A stretch of 41,665 nucleotides of DNA from NCBI GenBank assembly GCA_029262155.1, contig JAJCZW010000069.1, forward strand, positions 1-41,665. The letters are read 5' to 3'. This DNA comes from Gemmatimonadota bacterium. Its GTDB lineage: Bacteria; Gemmatimonadota; Gemmatimonadetes; Gemmatimonadales; GWC2-71-9. Shown here in pieces: positions 18,884 to 28,694 of the stretch (within the stretch, counting starts at the first letter, position 1; every line of letters begins with the position of its first letter). The notes under the pieces were generated by a model, which saw only the letters and a list, made by a program, of their open reading frames with translations, ran no database searches and was not told the DNA's origin. The position numbers and the translations under genes were made by a program.

Positions 18884-20296
18884 TCAACGCTGCCGCCGGG
18901 AACCGTCCCGCACCTGTTCCAGGACAAACTCAAGCGGAGGGTCCCGGTGTTGGGAGTAATCGGCAAAGGTTGTCCCAATCTTCACATCGGGGTCGAGCGA
19001 TCCCACGGCGATATTCCAGCGCTTGTTGTGTCGGGCCATGTGGCAGATCTTCGGAGTAAGACAGCCAACCCCGATATCATGTAGCTGAAGCGAGTATGGG
19101 ATTCGGTAACCTGTGGTTGGGAGGATGAAGGGTTTTCCCGTCTCCGCCCAAAAGCGCTCCCGATCGCCCACCCGCTCCCCGACCACAAGCGTCTGGGCAG
19201 GGTTCGCCGCTTTGGGGAAAAACGACGTGTAGATCCCAGCCGAGAAGGTCGCGTTCGACGTCAGCACATAGACCATACCGTCGTCCAGAACCAGCGACGG
19301 CAACTCCAGAGCGAAGTCCGCCGTGCGGGTGAGATCCCCTCCGCCGTTCTGGCGATTATCCAGAATGATGGCCTTCGGTCGGTCGGTCCGGATGCGACGT
19401 CTTGTCTGTTTCAAAAAATCCCGGATCGACTGACCACCGACATCGATGTTTGCCCGTAGCTGGATATAGGCCACCCTCTTGTCTGCAAGCAACACATAAC
19501 GAAACACCTCGTTCGGCTCCTGCAGCGCCAGCGGCATCGTTGTGCCGATGGGAAGATAACTCACCCAACCGGCGGGATCAGCGTTCACCGCTCGCGGAAG
19601 GAGACGACCCCACGGCCTTGTGCGCGGGATCTCGCCGTGATACGTCTCGAGTGTGACCGTCTCACTCACGCCGTTAGGTAGTTCAAACGAAAACTGTGCC
19701 GCATCCTCCTGCGGGCTCAGGCCAGCCGCGTGCAGGATGCTGGGCGAGAGCATGAGGGGGGTGGAAAAATATTCGCGAAAGAACCCATCGGTTCCCCCGT
19801 GATAGGCACGGAGGCGCTCGACAATCTGATCGAGAGGCTTGCCTCCTATCGCCGTCATTCGGGCACCCAGCAGACGACGGTTGGCCTCGACGGCCCGGAC
19901 CACATAGAGCCCGTCGGAGAACCAATAGGTGCCGATCCCCACGAGTCCGAACCGATAGACTGGCGCCATGCCGAGGTTGGAGTGCCCGTTGTCGGCGAGG
20001 GCGGTGATCGCCGCGACCTCCAGGAAGAACTCCGGCGACCCAGTCGGTCCTCCCGTCTCCAAGAGCGAAGCAATCCGCTGTTGGGCCCGGAGTCGATTGG
20101 CTGGCGTCAAGCTCTGCTCTAACTCGACCCACTCCTGCAAACGCTTCAAATCAGGCGCGCGGTCGACGGCGGTCTCGCTCACCGCTGACGCTTGGGCGAC
20201 GGCTTGGCCATCGCCCACAGGCACGAGCACGAGCGCCATACATACACCGGCCCGCACCCCCCAGCCAACCATTCTTCTTCCAGTCGAGGTGCTCAT
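18884..20296 (-). CDS. S41-family-like secreted peptidase
   Basis: 470 aa; KAIILDNRQNGGGDLTRT and YVLTSNATFSAGIYTSFF (S41 Ser motif region); signal peptide. Confidence 0.85.
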   Translation of the reverse strand: MSTSTGRRMVGWGVRAGVCMALVLVPVGDGQAVAQASAVSETAVDRAPDLKRLQEWVELEQSLTPANRLRAQQRIASLLETGGPTGSPEFFLEVAAITALADNGHSNLGMAPVYRFGLVGIGTYWFSDGLYVVRAVEANRRLLGARMTAIGGKPLDQIVERLRAYHGGTDGFFREYFSTPLMLSPSILHAAGLSPQEDAAQFSFELPNGVSETVTLETYHGEIPRTRPWGRLLPRAVNADPAGWVSYLPIGTTMPLALQEPNEVFRYVLLADKRVAYIQLRANIDVGGQSIRDFLKQTRRRIRTDRPKAIILDNRQNGGGDLTRTADFALELPSLVLDDGMVYVLTSNATFSAGIYTSFFPKAANPAQTLVVGERVGDRERFWAETGKPFILPTTGYRIPYSLQLHDIGVGCLTPKICHMARHNKRWNIAVGSLDPDVKIGTTFADYSQHRDPPLEFVLEQVRDGSRRQR

Positions 20297-21156
20297 CGAT
20301 CAGGCTGGCCCATCTCGGTTGGGGGGATGAAGGAGGTCGCTGGTTCGTCGAACAGCGTCGAGGCCCGCTCGGACAAGTTGGCAGCGAGAAAGCGGTTGGT
20401 GATTTCGAACCCGACGGCGTAGCCGGTCCAGTGGGGTATTGATCGTGCCGGATCGAGAAAGAACCATGCGGCATGGTCGTACTGGGGCCGCAACCACTCC
20501 TGTTGAGCGCGGTCGAGCCACGTATCCAATTCAGCACCGGTTAGCGCGGTAGCCCAGATTGGAGGAGGGTCGCCGGCGAATTCAATCATGAATTGGTCTG
20601 CGAGACCTTCGGCGACCATGGCATCGAGCAGATGCTTGCTGAATCCGACACTGCGGAACCGAGCGATATGGTGCAACTCGTGGGCGAGCACCCGGAAGAA
20701 TTCGGTATCGAGTGACTCCACCCAGACCGGCGAGTCGGGGTCGATGGTCATCGTGACCGTGCCGGCGTCCGCCCGTCCACCGAGGCCGAGCTGGGGGATC
20801 ACGCCACCAGCCTCACCGAAACGGACGATGACCGTGATTCGCTCGATCGGGATCAGTGTTCGGGCCTGGCCCACGGCGTCCCGCACCAGTTGCTCCATCC
20901 GCGGACGCTCCGCGGAGGTGAAGGTGGCCCCCTCGAACACCAATGTGCTCTGCCCTGGGATGGGAACCGCGTTCCGGGATGGTTCTGTGGGGGAACTACC
21001 GCATGCAGCAGCCCCGATCAGCACCAGACTTATGACAAGACGACTAACCAGACTCGCAACACGGAATATGGACGATGGCAAGAAGCCCTCCTGTGACACC
21101 TTGGGTTCCGGAACGCACCATGGCAAACTCGTGCACCCGTCCCAGTAAGCCTCCAT
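20293..21156 (-). CDS. Lipoprotein with HExxH metalloprotease motif (DUF2268-like)
   Basis: LAHELHHIARFRSVGFSKHLLDAMVAEGLADQFMIE; lipobox-like LVLIGAAAC; ATGA overlap with the S41-like gene. Start uncertain. Confidence 0.75.
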   Translation of the reverse strand: MEAYWDGCTSLPWCVPEPKVSQEGFLPSSIFRVASLVSRLVISLVLIGAAACGSSPTEPSRNAVPIPGQSTLVFEGATFTSAERPRMEQLVRDAVGQARTLIPIERITVIVRFGEAGGVIPQLGLGGRADAGTVTMTIDPDSPVWVESLDTEFFRVLAHELHHIARFRSVGFSKHLLDAMVAEGLADQFMIEFAGDPPPIWATALTGAELDTWLDRAQQEWLRPQYDHAAWFFLDPARSIPHWTGYAVGFEITNRFLAANLSERASTLFDEPATSFIPPTEMGQPDR

Positions 21157-21363
21157 TACATTCTCTCCGAGGCGTACGAAACACCCTGTTCCGGAGTTTC
21201 GGTACCACCCGGCGGAACAGAAAGCCTCTCGATTTGCCCCGTTCTAGCTTGGCCAGCGGGGTGAAACGCCGAGTCGTCTCGATCAGTCCCACTCCTCTTA
21301 CTGTCGTCGTGCGCAAGAGGACTCCGGGCATCTTTTCGGTTTCTTCCTGCGACTATTCACCTG

Positions 21364-21939
21364 GTGGAACCTATGGACCTATCCCGAAAGTCAGCAAGAC
21401 ACCATGCGACCGCCCTGCTCGTAGTCGATGTGCAGGAAGCGGCCGTGGCACTTGGCCCTTATCGAGGCGACGAAGTGCTCAGCAACATCGCCGCGTTGAT
21501 TGAGGCGTGCCGGACGGCCACTATCGAGGTGATCTACGTTCAGCATGACGGCGGACCGGGCGAGGCGGTGGAGTGTGGTACGAGTGGGTGGGAAATCCAT
21601 CACCCGATCCGCCCAGTATCAGGGGAGAAAGTGGTACACAAGAGGTTCAATAGCGCCTTCCGAGAAACGGAACTCAAAGCCTATCTGGATGCAAGAGGGA
21701 TCGGCACGCTCATCCTGGTGGGGATCCAAACCGAATACTGCGTCGACACGACGTGCCGAGTGGCGTTCGAGTACGGCTACTCAATCGTGATGCCCGAGTT
21801 GACCAACACGACCTTCGACAACGGCGACCTGTCGGCGCGTCAGATCTACGAGTTGTACAACAGCCGGATATTCGCCGGTCGGTTCGCCACGGTGCCGTCG
21901 ATGGCCGCAACGCTTGAATCGTTTGTCGCAGGCGCATGA
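21364..21939 (+). CDS. Isochorismatase-family cysteine hydrolase
   Basis: ALLVVDVQEAAV...VVHKRFNSAF...LILVGIQTEYCVDTTCRVAFEYGYSIVMPEL matches the catalytic Asp/Lys/Cys motifs. Confidence 0.9.
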   Translation: MEPMDLSRKSARHHATALLVVDVQEAAVALGPYRGDEVLSNIAALIEACRTATIEVIYVQHDGGPGEAVECGTSGWEIHHPIRPVSGEKVVHKRFNSAFRETELKAYLDARGIGTLILVGIQTEYCVDTTCRVAFEYGYSIVMPELTNTTFDNGDLSARQIYELYNSRIFAGRFATVPSMAATLESFVAGA

Positions 21940-22133
21940 TTGAGTGCCCTTGGGCGGTCCCCCCGAGGTCGCGTTGTCCTTCTCTCGGTCGTGCCCCTGG
22001 CGAGCTATCTCCCAGCATGCGTGAGGCCGCTCGTTGAACGCCTATCCATAACCAGCAGGTCCCTTGCGGGAACGGGCTCCGACCGGTACAGGTAGAGTGT
22101 TCTCGTGCACTACCTTTCCAGGGGGTACCTCTC

Positions 22134-23078
22134 GTGAAGAGAATCGGATTCGCCACCTTCGTTACCGCCCTTGCCGTCGCATGCGTCCCCAGCGATAACT
22201 CCCCGTCCTCATCGGAACCTGACACCCCCGGAGTCGTTACGGTTGTCGCTCGTGGACTGATGTTCGATGCCCCCGACGTAATCCCATCGGGATGGACAAC
22301 GTTTCGGTTCAGAAACGAGTCCCCGGTGGTCCACTTCATTGTGGTGGAGAAGATGCCGGCGGGCCACGGTGTCGAAGCACACCAGGCGGAGGTTGCCCCG
22401 GTGTTTCAAGACGGGTTGAACCTGCTGGTCGCCGGTCAGGTCGACTCGGCGCTCCAGCGGTTCGGCGACCTCCCGGCCTGGTTCAGCGAGATCGTTTTCC
22501 TGGGTGGTCCCGGCCTCACCGCATCCGGCCGAACCAGCCAGGCGACGGTGTACCTGGAACCCGGCACCTATCTCTTGGAGTGTTATGTGAAGACCGACGG
22601 CGTCTTCCATAGCTTCAACCCTGACCCCGACACTTACGGCATGGTTCACCAGTTCACGGTGACCGAGGAGCCATCGGGTGCAGCGGAGCCCAGCGCGACC
22701 GTTCGGATTGAGATCTCCGCCGCGGGCGGAATCGTGATGGAGGGAACGCCGCAGCCTGGGAAGCAGACGGTGGCGGTCCACTTTATCGACCAGACGGTCC
22801 ATGAAAACTTCGTGGGCAGTGACGTCCACCTCGTGCGGGTTACCCAGGAGCCCGACCTAGAGGCGTTGGAGCGGTGGATGGACTGGAGCCAGCCGGGAGG
22901 TCTCCAGACCCCCGCCCCAGCGATCTTTCTCGGGGGGCTCAATGAGATGCCCGCGGGCAGAACCGGCTATTTCACTGTCGTACTCGAACCGGGGGACTAC
23001 GCCTGGATCTCCGAGGTCCCTGGTTCATTGGAGAAAGGAATGCTGAAGCGGTTTCATGTTCCGGAAGGGGACGATTAG
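22134..23078 (+). CDS. Secreted protein with two tandem cupredoxin-like domains
   Basis: 314 aa; internal repeat (EIVFLGGPGLTASGRTSQATVYLEPGTYLLECYV / PAIFLGGLNEMPAGRTGYFTVVLEPGDYAWISEV); lipobox-like ALAVAC. Confidence 0.7.
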   Translation: MKRIGFATFVTALAVACVPSDNSPSSSEPDTPGVVTVVARGLMFDAPDVIPSGWTTFRFRNESPVVHFIVVEKMPAGHGVEAHQAEVAPVFQDGLNLLVAGQVDSALQRFGDLPAWFSEIVFLGGPGLTASGRTSQATVYLEPGTYLLECYVKTDGVFHSFNPDPDTYGMVHQFTVTEEPSGAAEPSATVRIEISAAGGIVMEGTPQPGKQTVAVHFIDQTVHENFVGSDVHLVRVTQEPDLEALERWMDWSQPGGLQTPAPAIFLGGLNEMPAGRTGYFTVVLEPGDYAWISEVPGSLEKGMLKRFHVPEGDD

Positions 23079-23122
23079 AGGCTCCTCGAAGATTTGGATG
23101 CCGCGATTGAAATGCAGAGAGG

Positions 23123-23353
23123 TCACCCGGCCTGCTCCACCCTGACTGTCATACCACCGATTCCATAAGTGACATGGACTTGCCACGGCCGGCAGCACAC
23201 TTGGCAGTCCTCGACATACTCCTGGGTGGCGCCACCGCTCAGGTCGAGCGCAATCACAACCAACTCCCCACAATACGGGCACATCACCTCGACCTCGGTC
23301 GCAGGCTCGAACTCGGCTGCATCCCCGGGGAACATGTCATCGGTGTCATTCAT
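23123..23353 (-). CDS. CPXCG motif-containing cysteine-rich small protein
   Basis: [40 protein letters not shown]: CPxCG and CxxC pattern. Confidence 0.88.
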   Translation of the reverse strand: MNDTDDMFPGDAAEFEPATEVEVMCPYCGELVVIALDLSGGATQEYVEDCQVCCRPWQVHVTYGIGGMTVRVEQAG

Positions 23354-23479
23354 GTCGCCAGTATACTGCATTACTGCATTCTTTACGCACCAGACTCCAG
23401 GCCGTACCTTTGAAAACTACATCCTCGCCGCGAGTCAGCCACCACACGAAATCGGTCTAAGACCTTGGAGTTATTCAAG

Positions 23480-25432
23480 ATGAGAACGAACCCACTGCCA
23501 CGCTTGACCGCCCTCCTGGTCTTGGTGATATCCATGGGGGTCGCCTCGTGCGCCCCAACCGTCGACCGACCGACGGCACAGTATTCGATCGCTGATTTCA
23601 TGGAGAGCACTTCGTATCGAGGGGCGTCGTTCTCACCCGATGGTTCCAAACTCTTGGTCAGCCACAACAGCACCGGTATTTTCAATGCGTATGCTCTTCC
23701 CGTGGCCGGTGGTGAAGGTGAGGCGCTCACATCCTCCACCACCACATCGCAGTTCGCTATCTCCTATTTCAACGACGATGAACGCTTCCTCTACCGTACC
23801 GATGGCGGTGGCGACGAGCTGTGGCATGTCTACGTGCGGGAACTCGACGGATCCTCGACCGACCTCACCCCAGGCGAAGGGCACACGGCATCGTTTGCCG
23901 GTTGGTCCGCCGACCGCACCTCCTTCTACCTGACCACGAACGAGCGCGACCCCAAGGTCTTCGATCTCTACAACTACGATGCGAACGGTGACTACGCTCG
24001 ACGGATGATCTACCGTAACGACGACGGTGCCTTCCCCGGGAGTGTGTCTCCGGATGGTCGGTACATGGCCTACACCCAAGTCCACACGACCAACAACACC
24101 GATGTCTTCCTCCGCGACCTGCAGGAGGGCCAGACGGGGCATGTCACACCCCATGAGGGGGATGTCTCGTCGTCGCCACTGGGATTCACTCCAGATGGCT
24201 CCGCGCTCCTGCTGCTCACCGATCAAGACAGCGAGTTCCAGCGACTGTTCCGTTACGACTTGGCGACCAACGAGAAGGCAGTGCTGGTCGAGGCGGAGTG
24301 GGATGTCATGTTCGCTTCGTTTTCGCGCACCGATGACTACCTGGTCGTGGGAATCAACAACGACGGCCGCACCGAGCTTCGGCTGTACCAGTGGCCGGCG
24401 ATGACTCAAATCGATCTCCCGGCAGTACCAGGCGCCAGTGTGACCGCGGTGAGTTTCTCGAAGGATGGCGGTACGATGGCAATGTACGCCGGTGGGAGCC
24501 GCTTCCCGAGCGACCTCTTCGTGCAACCGGTGGCAGGTGGCACCGCCCCAACAAAGCTCACCAACAGCCTCAACGCAGCGGTGGATCTGGAGAATCTCGT
24601 TGACGCGGAGGTGGTCCGGTTCGCCTCCTACGACGGTGTGGAGATCCCCGGAATCCTCTATAAGCCACATCAGGCATCCGCGACCAACCAGGTGCCCGTC
24701 CTCGTTTGGGTTCACGGTGGTCCGGGAGGACAGTCGCGGGCGTCCTACTCAGGGCTGATCCAATACTTGGTGAACCACGGGTATGGCATCTTCGCCATCA
24801 ACAACCGCGGAAGCTCGGGCTACGGCAAGGCGTTCTTCGCGATGGATGACCAGCGGCATGGTGAGGCGGACCTAGGCGATGTTGTGGCCAGCAAACAGGT
24901 GCTTATCGACACTGGGTGGGCCGATGCCGAGCGCGTTGGGATCATCGGTGGCAGCTACGGCGGATATATGGTCCTTGCCGCTCTCGCCTTCCAGCCGGAT
25001 GTGTTCGACGTCGGTGTCGACATCTTCGGCGTATCTAACTGGCTCCGCACCCTCGAATCGATCCCGCCGTGGTGGGGAGCGCAGCGCGACGCGCTGTACG
25101 CCGAATTGGGTAACCCGGCCACCGACCGGGAACGACTGGAGCGCATCTCACCACTCTTCCATGCGTCGAACATCCGGGTCCCCCTGATCGTGCTTCAAGG
25201 TGCCAACGATCCACGGGTGCTTCAGGTTGAGTCCGACGAGATCGTCGAAGCGGTGCGGGGTAACGACGTGCCGGTCGAGTACGTCGTCTTTCCCGATGAG
25301 GGTCACGGCTTCCGGAACCGCGACAACGAGATTGCGGGGTATGGTGCCATCCTCCGATTCCTGGATGAACATTTGAAAGGAAAGACCGTGGCGATCAACC
25401 GTTCCGGCTCGGTGTTAGCCAATACGCCGTAG
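23480..25432 (+). CDS. S9-family prolyl oligopeptidase-like peptidase
   Basis: N-terminal beta-propeller/TolB-like segments (SFSPDGSKLL, SPDGRYMAYT), VWVHGGPGGQ, GGSYGGYM, DEGHGF. Confidence 0.92.
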   Translation: MRTNPLPRLTALLVLVISMGVASCAPTVDRPTAQYSIADFMESTSYRGASFSPDGSKLLVSHNSTGIFNAYALPVAGGEGEALTSSTTTSQFAISYFNDDERFLYRTDGGGDELWHVYVRELDGSSTDLTPGEGHTASFAGWSADRTSFYLTTNERDPKVFDLYNYDANGDYARRMIYRNDDGAFPGSVSPDGRYMAYTQVHTTNNTDVFLRDLQEGQTGHVTPHEGDVSSSPLGFTPDGSALLLLTDQDSEFQRLFRYDLATNEKAVLVEAEWDVMFASFSRTDDYLVVGINNDGRTELRLYQWPAMTQIDLPAVPGASVTAVSFSKDGGTMAMYAGGSRFPSDLFVQPVAGGTAPTKLTNSLNAAVDLENLVDAEVVRFASYDGVEIPGILYKPHQASATNQVPVLVWVHGGPGGQSRASYSGLIQYLVNHGYGIFAINNRGSSGYGKAFFAMDDQRHGEADLGDVVASKQVLIDTGWADAERVGIIGGSYGGYMVLAALAFQPDVFDVGVDIFGVSNWLRTLESIPPWWGAQRDALYAELGNPATDRERLERISPLFHASNIRVPLIVLQGANDPRVLQVESDEIVEAVRGNDVPVEYVVFPDEGHGFRNRDNEIAGYGAILRFLDEHLKGKTVAINRSGSVLANTP

Positions 25433-25483
25433 GTCGACGCTCGGAGAAACGGAAACCCATTGAACTGATCGTAGAGGCCCAGC

Positions 25484-26083
25484 ATGCGGAACGACAGAGA
25501 CGGCATGGTCCCGCTCATCGTGGCAGAGCTACCCGACCAAGATAAGAAGGAGTTCTCGGGGACCGACCTCAAAGGCTATCTCGCGAAGCAGTACGGAGCG
25601 CCACATGTCATTAGCACCACGCCGGAGGCCACCGAGTCCGTGTTCGCCATTGGGGGACAGAAGATCGGGCTGATTGAGGACGCCAAGGGGAACCTCACCG
25701 GTTACAGCATCTATCGAGGCGCGATTCCAGATGCATTTGTCCAGAAACAACAAGGCGTGTGTACCAACGGGTACACCCTGACCAAGTCCATTACGACCAC
25801 GTCCCCGACAATTCGCGTCAGTGTACTCACCTGGTTGTTCGGTGGTGGGCCGATGGTGGTGGCGCTCGCCCTGGCTAACCTGATCGCCCATGCCACGAAC
25901 GTGTCGGCGGCGAAGACGGCGGACTGCGCACCGTGTACGCCACCTTGTACATGTACGGCAACGACGGTTGCAGGGGCTGGCCCGGTTGGGGTGACCATCA
26001 CTCCGATAAGAGTCTGGGGCATTCCCGTCAGCGCGACCGCCGTCCACGTCATTGCAACCCGGATTACCGTGATCTGCGTCTAG
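25484..26083 (+). CDS. Hypothetical protein with C-terminal Cys/Thr-rich segment
   Basis: 199 aa; ADCAPCTPPCTCTATTVAGAGPVGVTITPIRVWG; hydrophobic segment FGGGPMVVALALANLIAHA. Start may be the internal M (MVPLIVAELP). Confidence 0.6.
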   Translation: MRNDRDGMVPLIVAELPDQDKKEFSGTDLKGYLAKQYGAPHVISTTPEATESVFAIGGQKIGLIEDAKGNLTGYSIYRGAIPDAFVQKQQGVCTNGYTLTKSITTTSPTIRVSVLTWLFGGGPMVVALALANLIAHATNVSAAKTADCAPCTPPCTCTATTVAGAGPVGVTITPIRVWGIPVSATAVHVIATRITVICV

Positions 26084-26425
26084 AGACCATCTCATGACCA
26101 TTTCCCATGCCGAGGCCACTAGATGATCCACCACCTAAGACAGCGTACCGGGGCACCGATCGCTCTGAACGCAGGACTGTGGCTGCTGACGGCGAGTCCG
26201 TTGATCGGCCAGATGGTCAGGCAGCGCACTCAAAGGTCCGGTGTCAAATGGTCACGTGGCCTCAACGAATCCCTTCGCGTCGTTTCCTCGCCCCGACGAT
26301 CTGAACACTACGAACCCAACACCGAAGTCGATCAGATCAGGCAAGTCCGAGAGTGAGACTGTGCGTCTCATCCGTTGCCGCGCGTCAACGCTACTGAGGC
26401 TACGGAAACCTGAGGTCTGGATAAC

Positions 26426-26893
26426 ATGAACTCCATCACGACGAAGACCCCAATGGATCGCCCATTTGGAAACCGACGCATGATACTGTACGCCGGAGCC
26501 CTCCTGGTTGCTTGTGGAGGGAGCACACCGACCGGACTTGGGTCGATAGCAGGGATGTTCGTGCTTCGTTCCTTGAACGAGTCCCCCCTCCCCTACGCCG
26601 AGGGTTGCTGCTCCTACTTGAGTGGCTCCCTCGTCTTCACAGGTAATGGGTACACCATCTCGCTGTCGGCTCGGAACCGGGTCAATGGTCTTGAGTTCAC
26701 CGCGGTTGAGCGCGGCACCTATGCGTTGAACGGATCGTCGATCACCTTCACCCGCATCGACTTCGATGTGTCCCCGTTGCTCCTCGATGTGGGCACCGTG
26801 GCCCAGAACGGCATGGAGATTCGACTGCGCTTCGGCGACGAAGGGCCAGGGTCGCCCCTGCAGTTTCGGTCAGTATTTGTGCGCTCACCCTAA
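26426..26893 (+). CDS. Small lipoprotein of unknown function
   Basis: 155 aa with MILYAGALLVACGGS lipobox and beta-rich body. Confidence 0.65.
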   Translation: MNSITTKTPMDRPFGNRRMILYAGALLVACGGSTPTGLGSIAGMFVLRSLNESPLPYAEGCCSYLSGSLVFTGNGYTISLSARNRVNGLEFTAVERGTYALNGSSITFTRIDFDVSPLLLDVGTVAQNGMEIRLRFGDEGPGSPLQFRSVFVRSP

Positions 26894-27033
26894 CGAACAG
26901 ACGATGGTGCGCAGCCCGGCGCTGCTCGTGCACTTCCGTGCCTTTCCGGTATCGTGCGTCGGGTGTACCATCGGTGGCGTACCCCCGGTTTGTACCTATG
27001 TCGGAGATCGATCAACACTGAAAGAGAGACTTC

Positions 27034-27534
27034 ATGAGACACGCTACACCCATCCACTCACTCCACCAGCTCACTGTGGTAGTCATGCTCCTCATCGGCT
27101 CCGCCTGTACCACAACCGAGACTCCCAGCCCGGACGACCTGCAGGCTGCAGCGGTGGGGTTGGGTGACCTGACGGTAGCTCTGCATGAGAGCATGCTCCT
27201 TCGGCACGATATGGATCGCTTCCGTACCATAGCCTCCGACAGTTATGTCGTGATGATTCCCGGCGGCCGGCTTGAGACCAAAGAGGAGGATATCGCAGGG
27301 GCCACCAATTTCGATATCGATTCGGTGAGCTTTTCCGACGTTACGGTCCGCACCCACAGTGCGTCCGCCGTCGTCACGGGAACGTGGTCTGTGGTTGGGC
27401 GATTGCGGACCCAGGAGATGTCGGGGAAGTACAACTTCATGTCGGTGTACGAGCGCACCGATGATTCCTGGACGCTGGTCGCCGAATCGGTTACCCGGCA
27501 ACGGCCGACCATGGCGGCTGCGCTGACCGGGTAG
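27034..27534 (+). CDS. Lipoprotein with NTF2-like (DUF4440/SnoaL-type) domain
   Basis: MLLIGSACTT lipobox; SYVVMIPGGRLETKEEDIAG...ASAVVTGTWSVVGRL...YNFMSVYERTDDSWTLVAESVT. Confidence 0.8.
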   Translation: MRHATPIHSLHQLTVVVMLLIGSACTTTETPSPDDLQAAAVGLGDLTVALHESMLLRHDMDRFRTIASDSYVVMIPGGRLETKEEDIAGATNFDIDSVSFSDVTVRTHSASAVVTGTWSVVGRLRTQEMSGKYNFMSVYERTDDSWTLVAESVTRQRPTMAAALTG

Positions 27535-27610
27535 TGTCGTCACTGCGTCCACATCTGTCTTCACCAGAGTCGGCTTGCGGAGTACGCCCGACACCAACGA
27601 GAATGAACCG

Positions 27611-28165
27611 ATGTCGGAACAACCTGTCCTCCAGACCCCACGCCTTGTGCTCAGGCCCTTCACAACGGCCGATGCGTCAATCGTACAGCGCCTGGCAGGT
27701 GCGGCCGAGATCGCCGACACGACGCTCAATATTCCGCATCCTTACGAAGACGGAATGGCGGAGGAGTGGATCGCCACGCACGGCCCCGGCTGGGAGAACC
27801 AGACGCTCGCGAACTATGCCATCACCAGTCCTACGGAAGGGGTGATAGGTGCGGTGGGTCTCCAGATCACGATCAAACACCGGCGAGCGGAGTTGGGGTA
27901 CTGGGTCGGGCAATCCTACTGGGGGCAAGGCTACGCCACCGAGGCGAGTGGGGCTCTTCTTGCCCTCGGTTTTACCCAGCTTGATTTGTTCCGCATTCAA
28001 GCAACTCATCTTGTGCGTAACCCGTCTTCCGGTCAGGTGATGCAGAAGTTGGGCATGCGTGCCGAAGGCGTACGCCGGGGTTACTTCCTGAAGAACGGAC
28101 AGTTCGAGGATGTGGCCAGCTTCGCCGTGCTCCGGGAGGACTGGTTGGCGGCAAGCGGCCGCTAG
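27611..28165 (+). CDS. GNAT-family N-acetyltransferase (RimJ/RimL-like)
   Basis: TPRLVLRPFTTADA...GYWVGQSYWGQGYATEASGALLALGFTQLDLFRIQATHLVRNPSSGQVMQKLGMRAEGVRRGYFLKNGQFEDV. Confidence 0.92.
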   Translation: MSEQPVLQTPRLVLRPFTTADASIVQRLAGAAEIADTTLNIPHPYEDGMAEEWIATHGPGWENQTLANYAITSPTEGVIGAVGLQITIKHRRAELGYWVGQSYWGQGYATEASGALLALGFTQLDLFRIQATHLVRNPSSGQVMQKLGMRAEGVRRGYFLKNGQFEDVASFAVLREDWLAASGR

Positions 28166-28365
28166 CATCGGAGTGGTGAAAGGCAAACGGTGATCGCCGT
28201 CACCGCGGGGACACAGCCACACCCCGTAGCGCCCCCGACTTGCCAATGTGCCCTCACGACCGACACCCGGTCCACCGAATCCATCACGGCGTGAAACCCG
28301 TTGCCCAATGCTAGCCAACCCGTGCTCCGGGGCGTACAATAGCTTACCCTCAGCTGGGAGACCCA

Positions 28366-28674
28366 ATGCGCTTTGTTATGCAAGTTTCGATGCCCTTGGC
28401 GAAGTTCAACCACGCCGTGAGCGATGGTTCCGTCGGCAAGAAGATGCAGAAGATCCTGGAGGCGATGAAACCCGAAGCAGCCTACTTCACAGCGGTCAAT
28501 GGCAAACGTGGAGGATATTTCATCGTCAACATGGACAGCACGTCGGAGATTCCCCGTTATGCCGAACCGTGGTTTCTGACATTCGACGCCTCGGTGGACT
28601 TTTCACCCGTGATGACACCCGAGGACCTGGCTCAGTCTGGACTGGAGCAACTCGGGAAGGAATGGGGCAACTGA
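28366..28674 (+). CDS. Small conserved hypothetical protein
   Basis: 102 aa; MQVSMPLAKFNHAVSDGSVGKKMQKILEAMKPEAAYFTAVNGKRGGYFIVNM. Confidence 0.7.
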   Translation: MRFVMQVSMPLAKFNHAVSDGSVGKKMQKILEAMKPEAAYFTAVNGKRGGYFIVNMDSTSEIPRYAEPWFLTFDASVDFSPVMTPEDLAQSGLEQLGKEWGN

Positions 28675-28694
28675 AGAGCCCGGTGATCTTTGGA

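Noticed and set aside
23633-24715. 360-aa minus-strand ORF
   Set aside because: Antisense to the S9 peptidase; no domain signal.
26123-26356. 77-aa plus-strand ORF (MIHHLRQRTGAPIALNAGLWLLTASPLIG...)
   Set aside because: Possible small gene in an intergenic gap but no family, weak start context and overlapping alternatives; insufficient support.
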